This document shows positions 63,401 to 64,000 of a DNA stretch of 64,000 nt, piece by piece. Location: NCBI RefSeq assembly GCF_039555335.1, contig NW_027305499.1, positions 682,001-746,000 of the forward strand. Reading direction: 5' to 3'. Below the pieces are notes generated by a model that saw only the letters and a program-made list of their open reading frames with translations, was not told the DNA's origin and ran no database searches. Positions within the stretch are counted from its first letter, which is position 1. Each line of letters begins with the position of its first letter. Origin of the DNA: Amphiura filiformis. Taxonomy: Eukaryota; Echinodermata; Ophiuroidea; Amphilepidida; Amphiuridae. A program made the position numbers and the translations under genes.

Positions 63401-63538
63401 ATGGTTCCCGCTTGGGACATGTGCTATGTGGAGAGGCACCCCCGTTGATTTTGCTAAATACCTCAACTGTAGTTTTATCTTATAAAACCGGATTAGATGC
63501 CAAGTCACTTGGGTTTCGTGCAATATATGAAAGTAGAG
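24840..63538 (+). CDS. Mosaic extracellular receptor-like gene: kringle x2, PAN, F5/8C x3, CTLD, EGF, CUB x2 (partial at both ends)
   Basis: Span of one spliced gene; coding exons are listed separately. The 21 exons total 3,930 nt (about 1,310 residues) with one continuous frame, AG acceptors and GT donors throughout. Each domain border is a phase-1 intron. At least 18 N-x-S/T sequons and domain-typical cysteines indicate extracellular location. Kringle and PAN domains occur together in plasminogen and HGF; F5/8C domains bind lipids, glycans or proteins; CUB and EGF are common in receptors and matrix proteases. I know of no protein with this exact order, but I could not search. No signal peptide, start, transmembrane segment, protease domain or stop is visible, so it may be a secreted lectin-like protein, a receptor or part of a larger protein. 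The exon before 24840 must end in phase 1, and the last visible exon ends in phase 1. Confidence 0.93.
25028..25128 (+). repeat. ACC-rich low-complexity tract
   Basis: Irregular (ACC)n in the first intron. The same type of sequence resumes at 26222 after the mariner-like insertion. Confidence 0.8.
25131..26219 (-). mobile_element. Deleted mariner-like element in ACC-rich repeat
   Basis: TIRs CAGGGTGTAACAATAAAAT at 25131 and ATTTTATTGTTACACCCTG ending at 26219, flanked by TA (25129-25130 and 26220-26221). ACC-rich sequence lies on both sides. Subterminal words GGGCCACTTTTGCCACC and AAGTGGCCCAAGC are inverted relatives. Only an N-terminal transposase piece remains (25637-25843). Confidence 0.85.
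25637..25843 (-). pseudogene. Transposase N-terminal helix-turn-helix fragment
   Basis: A 68-residue open frame with FTLEERIFMV, ETIRLF, HFPNSHLPSRHTI and NCEKYVE. This is the pattern of the DNA-binding domain often annotated as DUF4817 at the start of mariner-like transposases (acidic ERxxMV helix, FPN..PSR.TI turn). No catalytic DDE part follows before the left TIR, so the element is a non-autonomous deletion derivative. Confidence 0.7.
26222..26570 (+). repeat. Two-unit tandem duplication, about 175 bp each
   Basis: Both units run from CTACTACCAC through CTGCCATCACCTCCACC, TCACGCACGGAAATTCAAA and GTGAATT.AATTATTCGAT to CGCATAAAATTAT-type ends, at high identity. The second has a small insertion (GCAAGCACC). 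Confidence 0.9.
27340..27465 (+). repeat. ATTT tetranucleotide microsatellite
   Basis: Near-pure (TTTA)n ending only about a dozen bases before the acceptor of the next exon, so it overlaps the polypyrimidine region of that intron. Confidence 0.95.
27478..27606 (+). CDS. Exon: kringle 1, second half
   Basis: Acceptor ATTATAG, donor GTATGT, phase 1 to 1. The peptide has NYCR, then PHCYVY where kringles usually have PWCY, then SPC and a final SPC-D, giving Cys 3-6. The conserved Trp before Cys 4 is His here. Confidence 0.9.
28160..28777. mobile_element. Fold-back element, about 618 bp
   Basis: Outer arms GTTTGGACAGTATTTATTTT with GGGACATTAGAGCAC on the left and the near complement on the right. 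The innermost arms, around 28398-28535, are almost perfect (GAAGATATGGATTTTTT and complement). It lies in the intron between the two kringles. A fragment of the same family is at 11720-11835. Confidence 0.85.
28851..29096 (-). pseudogene. Possible LINE reverse-transcriptase C-terminal remnant
   Basis: A minus-strand frame contains FVIIYKALNGFAFNKFI, reminiscent of the YKALNGLAP segment near the end of LINE reverse transcriptases. The flanking residues do not clearly match, so this is tentative. Confidence 0.35.
29424..29561 (+). CDS. Exon: kringle 2, first half
   Basis: Acceptor ATTACAG, donor GTACGC, phase 1 to 1. GCM gives Cys 1. FEYRDAAMFTKTGYQC then PW parallels the kringle consensus YRG...TKSG..C..W, with Asp in place of the usual Gly. 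Confidence 0.9.
31203..31545. mobile_element. Short element with GCGCAAAGCGCG words
   Basis: Bounded by GGCGTAGAT near 31207 and its complement ATCTACGCC near 31540. The word GCGCAAAGCGCG occurs twice inside (about 31299 and 31378), and there is a G run near 31470. Ends are approximate. Confidence 0.5.
33451..33558 (+). CDS. Exon: kringle 2, second half
   Basis: Acceptor TTACTTACAG, donor GTAAGT, phase 1 to 1. SYCRSP, then TPWCYYRD, EDC and VPI, with the last cysteine codon split T|GC across the next intron. All six kringle cysteines and the PWCY motif are present. That the split codon restores the expected Cys strongly supports the junction. Confidence 0.95.
33664..33822. repeat. Small TIR element with telomere-like triplet
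   Basis: TTTCTGCAACCATA-type ends in inverted orientation. Inside, (TTAGGG)3 at 33761-33778 sits in a longer TTAGGG-like stretch. It is too short to be a telomeric site; probably part of the element. Confidence 0.5.
35025..35695 (+). repeat. Dispersed repeat of about 600 bp, copy 1 (uninterrupted)
   Basis: Nearly identical in the core to 37565-39117. Shared phrases include AGAAGGCGGCAACATATT, GGAGGCCAGAGTCAATCTCC, TCAAGTGGTCGAAATTGG and CATATGCGTACTCAAGTACA. No coding frame is conserved. Confidence 0.88.
37122..37505 (+). pseudogene. LINE reverse-transcriptase C-terminal remnant
   Basis: In shifting plus-strand frames: LKHIQRMQNKPA, then FHWLPVKE, then LLRSF followed by SMLVVPCLKW and SFHVAEPNLWNQPLL. 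These match in order the C-terminal landmarks of non-LTR reverse transcriptases (LQ.IQN.AAR, LHWLPV..R, LRS...LLVVP, FSVAAPRLWN.LP). Stops and frameshifts show it is dead. Confidence 0.75.
37565..39117 (+). repeat. Dispersed repeat, copy 2 (interrupted)
   Basis: Matches copy 1 through 38160, then is broken by the element at 38166-39015 and resumes with CATGCTCACAGTTAGACT, ending near TAGGGTTAGATGGG. Confidence 0.85.
38166..39015. mobile_element. TIR element inserted in repeat copy 2
   Basis: TIRs of the form GTCACTTCGAGTCTACCTTG on the left and CAAGGTAGACTC-like complement on the right (diverged, GGTAGGCTCGTAG). TCAAC flanks both sides (38161-38165 and 39016-39020). Copy 1 reads through this point uninterrupted. 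A plus-strand open frame at 38704-38955 has no recognised domain. Confidence 0.7.
39125..39790 (+). repeat. Dispersed repeat, copy 3 (interrupted)
   Basis: Left part ends CATTATCATACACATTCA; the right part resumes CATTCATATGCGTACTCAAA and runs through CATGCTCACAGTTAGACTC. The interruption is the element 39190-39665. Confidence 0.75.
39190..39665. mobile_element. hAT-like MITE
   Basis: TIRs contain ATTAATAGGTAAATTTTCAC and GGGAAAATTTTCTGGACACGTG with the complement at the right end. Flanking ACATTCA occurs at 39183-39189 and 39666-39672, with the adjoining base differing, consistent with a decayed 8-bp target duplication. Confidence 0.75.
39795..39940 (+). pseudogene. Second LINE 3'-end remnant
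   Basis: GGTGACAATCTTTTCATGTGG and CAATCTCTGGAACCAGCCTC match the SFHV..PNLWNQP segment of 37122-37505. A following frame reads RRRLSIYIFQNHFV, like the end of LINE reverse transcriptases. Ends upstream of the PAN exon. Confidence 0.5.
40117..40264 (+). CDS. Exon: PAN/apple domain, first half
   Basis: Acceptor ATCTACAG, donor GTAATT, phase 1 to 2. After completing the last kringle cysteine it reads STENLL, then FILHMREHRKTILTG, EECARACL and EFTC, the PAN/apple signature with paired cysteines one helix turn apart. The last codon is split AG|G. Confidence 0.92.
40265..42057 (+). other. Intron within the PAN domain
   Basis: No exon seen. Near 41680-41757 a stretch with CCTTTGTTTGGCTATAT and CCGACTGATTTTACTTGAT matches part of the fold-back at 49274-49559. 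Confidence 0.5.
42058..42221 (+). CDS. Exon: PAN/apple domain, second half
   Basis: Acceptor TTGACAG, donor GTAGGT, phase 2 to 1. AFFFDEIGKH follows the CR of the previous exon, as CRSFEY does in PAN domains. Then QEDHCIY, an NFS sequon and an acidic, Asp/Arg-rich stretch ending FTRLDT. The closing cysteine lies in the next, very short exon. Confidence 0.9.
43495..43527 (+). CDS. 33-nt microexon joining PAN and F5/8C-1
   Basis: Acceptor CGTCGCAG, donor GTAAAT, phase 1 to 1. Encodes ICDAYEETIIP. The cysteine is placed to close the PAN domain. Being symmetric and divisible by three, it could be skipped without changing frame. Confidence 0.8.
43545..43668. repeat. Small fold-back beside the microexon
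   Basis: GAGCGACGAGCGATT-type and CGATGAGGTAGCGC words are followed by inverted relatives (GCGCTCCACCTCATTGG and CAATCGCTATCGCTC). Begins under 20 bases after the microexon donor. Confidence 0.55.
44064..44624. mobile_element. TIR element, about 560 bp
   Basis: CGCTCGTAAAGTCGGC near 44092 and its complement near 44588, with outer bases also inverted (GGGACCATCCA and GTGGACGGTCACC). No coding sequence recognised. Confidence 0.6.
44930..46440 (+). repeat. Diverged tandem satellite, about 220-310 bp units
   Basis: The anchor AAT.TGATTGACAGC...TTTC..GCCTAGAATTTTGC recurs near 44951, 45263, 45502, 45721 and 46205, with a degenerate unit between the last two. Units also share CTTTTGT.AAAA.CAGATTA, ATTACCAT and CAGGCCACCAATGGTT in order. 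Unit divergence suggests an old array. Confidence 0.8.
46479..47008. mobile_element. Fold-back element, about 530 bp
   Basis: Left arm from CAAGAAACTTATAATTTTTC through ACACATGTCAGTAACCAAGC to TTGTCCAACTGACACAACAG; the right arm is the inverted complement. Inner words CAAGATCCTTGCA also pair. Ends about 210 bp before the F5/8C-1 exon. Confidence 0.85.
47218..47409 (+). CDS. Exon: F5/8C (discoidin) domain 1, part 1
   Basis: Acceptor ATTTCAG, donor GTATGT, phase 1 to 1. DDCPLPLGMKSGIIGDSQVTAS is the domain start (Cys, LGM..G.I.DSQ.TAS); then WQPSSGDNAPWIQVSF and MIITG. The Trp and DLG-like strand pattern is typical of discoidin domains. Confidence 0.95.
47572..47867. mobile_element. Uninterrupted copy of the split MITE
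   Basis: Reverse-complement relative of 7591-8358 without the inner insertion. Begins CATTATGTTTTGATGC and ends GTAGTGAAACGTAATG. Shares TACTGCCTCTAGCTATAATG, TGATCAATTCTCTTC and others with the split copy. Confidence 0.85.
48035..48174 (+). CDS. Exon: F5/8C domain 1, part 2
   Basis: Acceptor AAAATAG, donor GTGAGT, phase 1 to 0. IIVQGNGD then WVKEFYISYTTN is the core I.TQG...WV..Y.I.YS strand set. NET and NYS sequons are present. Confidence 0.93.
48714..48848. repeat. Short palindromic element, about 135 bp
   Basis: GCGATTTCCAAACATGCGTA with CGTACGCCC on the left and GGGCGTACGTACGTTTGG with AAATCG on the right form a hairpin-like inverted repeat. Confidence 0.75.
49274..49559. mobile_element. 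Fold-back element, about 286 bp
   Basis: AATAATTATTTGAAAATATT with TGAAGGTAGTAGT on the left and the exact complement at the right end. Inner words GTGATCAAG and CTTGATCAC pair. Part of it also occurs near 41680. Confidence 0.85.
49843..49987 (+). CDS. Exon: F5/8C domain 1, part 3
   Basis: Acceptor TTTTTCAG, donor GTTGGT, phase 0 to 1. QFKANGEPTC, then FQPPIRATMLRIHPLQW and ALRLEILGC, the standard closing strand with the second domain cysteine. Confidence 0.95.
50306..53052. mobile_element. 2.7-kb inverted-repeat element (composite)
   Basis: About 95-bp inverted ends: GCGCGCTTCAGACTCCGTAT, then ACAATATTGTATGTACAATA and CGTGACGTCAAAAAGTATTA on the left, complement at 52955-53050. No transposase was found inside. 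It contains the nested element 51008-51881 and a TTTA-rich stretch near 50630-50700. Confidence 0.8.
51008..51881. mobile_element. Nested TIR element, family copy 1
   Basis: TATACGCCGTAGAAGTGACG with TAGTTAATC at the left and the complement at the right. Subterminal words ACTACCATAGCAATAGATGA and ACAACGTTCACGCGGTA are also seen in the shorter relative at 59651-59984. A B-box-like GGGTTCGAACCC lies near 51240. Confidence 0.8.
53412..53590 (+). CDS. Exon: F5/8C domain 2, part 1
   Basis: Acceptor TTTCCAG, donor GTGAGA, phase 1 to 0. DCDYALGVASGRIHDSQLTAS parallels domain 1. GWMPRISSERDEWLQ ends just before the VDFQ strand. Confidence 0.95.
54033..54121 (+). repeat. CTC trinucleotide microsatellite
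   Basis: Pure (CTC)n with CTT interruptions at the right end. Long Leu, Ser or Arg frames across it on both strands are artefacts. Confidence 0.95.
54422..54565 (+). CDS. Exon: F5/8C domain 2, part 2
   Basis: Acceptor TATTCTAG, donor GTGAGT, phase 0 to 0. VDFQQLHIVHNVITQGCG then WMENFALQFF is the discoidin core; it carries an extra cysteine at TQGCG and an NYS sequon. Confidence 0.93.
54723..55127. mobile_element. Fold-back MITE with TTAA target duplication
   Basis: CTCCGGCAATCACAACATTA at left, complement at right; long arms through CACGTG and TCTCACCACGCGATATT-type words. TTAA at 54719-54722 and 55128-55131. Different in sequence from the 747 and 5438 family but with the same target choice. 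Confidence 0.8.
55566..55710 (+). CDS. Exon: F5/8C domain 2, part 3
   Basis: Acceptor TTTTCAG, donor GTAAGC, phase 0 to 1. EFPANNDASNM, then SLEPAIKSTIIRIYPRSV and AVEFVGC, the closing strands and cysteine. Aligns directly with part 3 of domain 1. Confidence 0.95.
56537..56813. mobile_element. Fold-back element beside a splice acceptor
   Basis: GCACTTTCTCAATTCGAATG with ACCAGCTTT on the left and the near complement on the right; inner arms include GACGTAGAT and TGTGCGGAAGGAA with complements. Its right end is about 40 bp before the exon at 56854, so it may overlap the branch-point region. Confidence 0.8.
56854..57194 (+). CDS. Exon: F5/8C domain 3, parts 1 and 2 fused
   Basis: Acceptor TTCTTGCAG, donor GTACGT, phase 1 to 0. 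ACGNRLGMESRQI, then SGSNHWIEVNLNDLYTITG, IITQGG and MWPKSYKVLHT. The whole first two thirds of the domain is one 341-nt exon, where domains 1 and 2 use two exons. NFS and NVT sequons. Confidence 0.95.
57782..57929 (+). CDS. Exon: F5/8C domain 3, part 3
   Basis: Acceptor CTTTGCAG, donor GTAATT, phase 0 to 1. EFEAYPDPVTEKRYDF, then FIARKVRIQPQPSH and LRFELIGC. Starts at the same position in the fold as part 3 of domains 1 and 2. Confidence 0.95.
59136..59555 (+). CDS. Exon: C-type lectin-like domain
   Basis: Acceptor CACATAG, donor GTAAGA, phase 1 to 1; a single 420-nt exon. ICGSRAVEYNGYCI opens the fold, then ACHDIFAEN, YAIGLKNK, FHWRDSTPLTFENF, ETCVYVD, LSWRTYEC and SICQL. These follow the lectin cysteine and WIGL/WxDG layout. 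The usual Ca-binding EPN or QPD triplet and the WND motif are absent, so calcium-dependent sugar binding is doubtful. An upstream in-frame ATG at 59093 is intronic. Confidence 0.92.
59651..59984. mobile_element. TIR element, family copy 2
   Basis: Short relative (334 bp) of 51008-51881: ATTCGCCGTAGAAGTGATGT, ACAACGTTCACGCGGTATCT and ATTCAAAAATTGTATTAATC. The right end is the diverged complement, TACTACGCGAAT. Confidence 0.8.
60443..60568 (+). CDS. Exon: calcium-binding EGF domain
   Basis: Acceptor ATTGCAG, donor GTAAGT, phase 1 to 1. Starts DIDEC and has six cysteines in EGF spacing. CVNFPGGYHCAC fits the Asp/Asn hydroxylation consensus C-x-N-x4-Y-x-C-x-C. Together these mark a calcium-binding EGF. 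Confidence 0.97.
60760..61041 (+). CDS. Exon: acidic, Tyr/Pro-rich linker of unknown fold
   Basis: Acceptor ATTTTAG, donor GTGTGT, phase 1 to 1. Opens KFSECSTD with four further cysteines in its first third or so, then a stretch rich in Asn, Pro, Tyr, Asp and Glu (NNPPKYEEHYPRNYYPG), TTTRPGEN and a final MECNN. I recognise no domain. Frame and phases fit the neighbours exactly, so it is very likely coding; it may be an extended spacer between EGF and CUB. Confidence 0.85.
61261..61284 (+). repeat. Poly-C tract
   Basis: A run of C broken by one A, in the intron before CUB 1. Confidence 0.9.
61857..62034 (+). CDS. Exon: CUB domain 1, first half
   Basis: Acceptor ATTGTCAG, donor GTAAAT, phase 1 to 2. 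LRCEC gives the first CUB cysteine, then FPPLYKTGYWCEFNI matches YP..Y....C.W.I. The last codon is split AG|A. Confidence 0.88.
62110..62222. repeat. Short fold-back, about 113 bp
   Basis: CGAGAATCCTGGGTGTGTGG and TCCTAAG on the left, CTTAGGATTACACACCCCAG and GATTCTCG on the right. Sits in the CUB 1 intron. Confidence 0.8.
62620..62861 (+). CDS. Exon: CUB domain 1, second half
   Basis: Acceptor TGTTCAG, donor GTAAGT, phase 2 to 1. FLFHEINL, SACVDTFNI, SFCGNQTD and GFIATYNTS give Cys 3 and 4 and the GF.A.Y closing strand of CUB domains. The acidic Ca-site residues of many CUB domains are only partly kept. Confidence 0.9.
63143..63538 (+). CDS. Exon: CUB domain 2 (complete)
   Basis: Acceptor TTCGTAG, donor GTACAT, phase 1 to 1, one exon. 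After a short DECDPAC lead it has GEFSTVNFPSRGLPF, CVWNITLPPDKYI, DCEDYIELL, VLCGEAPP and SLGFRAIYES: all four CUB cysteines and the F.A.Y strand. CUB 1 uses two exons, so the two CUBs differ in intron layout. Confidence 0.96.
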
Positions 63539-64000
63539 GTACATTTTCTTTCATTTGCTAACTTTATTTCGCTACTTGAGTGTTCCTTATAACTTAATCC
63601 TAATTACCGAATTACTCTGCTTATCTCAACGCTAACCAGCATTCTACCCTAAAACATAACGATAACCCTAGTTTTAAATCCTTTTTTGCACGACCATTAT
63701 TCTACATAATGCTTTCCACGTTACAGATCAGAAGTATATTTGGCATTCGTTTTAAATAATTTTAATCATATCAACTATTTATCTGTTACATTTATTCTAG
63801 TGAAGTTTTATTATCAATTTTCTGTTATGATATGGTTTCGGAAATAAGACTGTTTCAGTGTGTACTAGCATATGTTGCTCCATATTTGGTAGTAGTACAA
63901 GGTATAACAGCCTGTTATTATTTTAGCCACCTTTATATGAAAACAAATCATCACAAATTTTATTTTCTGCGCCAATCCGAAATCAATATTATGGAGGAGT
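63539..64000 (+). other. Intron; next exon outside the window
   Basis: No stop, polyadenylation site or convincing exon is visible. The next exon must begin with two bases completing a codon started by G. Confidence 0.6.

Noticed and set aside
63858..63926. Terminal coding exon after CUB 2
   Set aside because: An AG at 63857 opens a frame of about 22 residues to a stop, but the peptide is not domain-like and the acceptor context is weak.

Overview
The window is metazoan genomic DNA: AT-rich, with GT-AG introns, microsatellites, tRNA-derived SINEs, a LINE remnant, Tc1/mariner relics and many fold-back (MITE-like) elements. I see no bacterial or organellar genes. The mixture of kringle, PAN, discoidin, C-type lectin, EGF and CUB modules in one gene, phase-1 module borders and frequent TAGGCCTA-type words fit a marine deuterostome, probably an echinoderm or hemichordate. 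That assignment is an inference.

Bases 1-24,800 contain no gene I can support. They hold TTAA-flanked MITEs (747-1102, 5438-5726), other fold-backs, a diverged duplication (about 160-650 copied at 9500-9990), a MITE inserted in another MITE (7591-8358), TTA and CTTT microsatellites, a dead Tc1-like transposon (13021-14226), SINEs, a 43-bp minisatellite (17143-17990) and a 1-kb fold-back (18528-19510).

Bases 24,840-63,538 carry one plus-strand gene, open at both window edges. I assembled 21 coding exons (3,930 nt, about 1,310 residues). Every one has an AG acceptor and GT donor and the reading frame is unbroken across all 20 junctions. Domain order: kringle, kringle, PAN/apple, F5/8C (discoidin) x3, C-type lectin-like, calcium-binding EGF, an unrecognised acidic linker, CUB, CUB. 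Every domain border is a phase-1 intron, as expected from exon shuffling. Paired cysteines and many N-glycosylation sequons point to a secreted or membrane-anchored extracellular protein that could bind glycans, lipids or proteins. No signal peptide, start codon, transmembrane segment or stop codon is visible, so the gene extends beyond what I can define on both sides.

The introns are packed with mobile-element debris: a deleted mariner-like element with a transposase N-terminal fragment (25131-26219), a 618-bp fold-back, a LINE reverse-transcriptase remnant, three copies of a roughly 600-bp repeat (two of them interrupted by MITEs), a diverged tandem satellite (44.9-46.4 kb) and a 2.7-kb inverted-repeat element with another nested inside. 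Domain calls are from motif recognition by eye; no database search was run.
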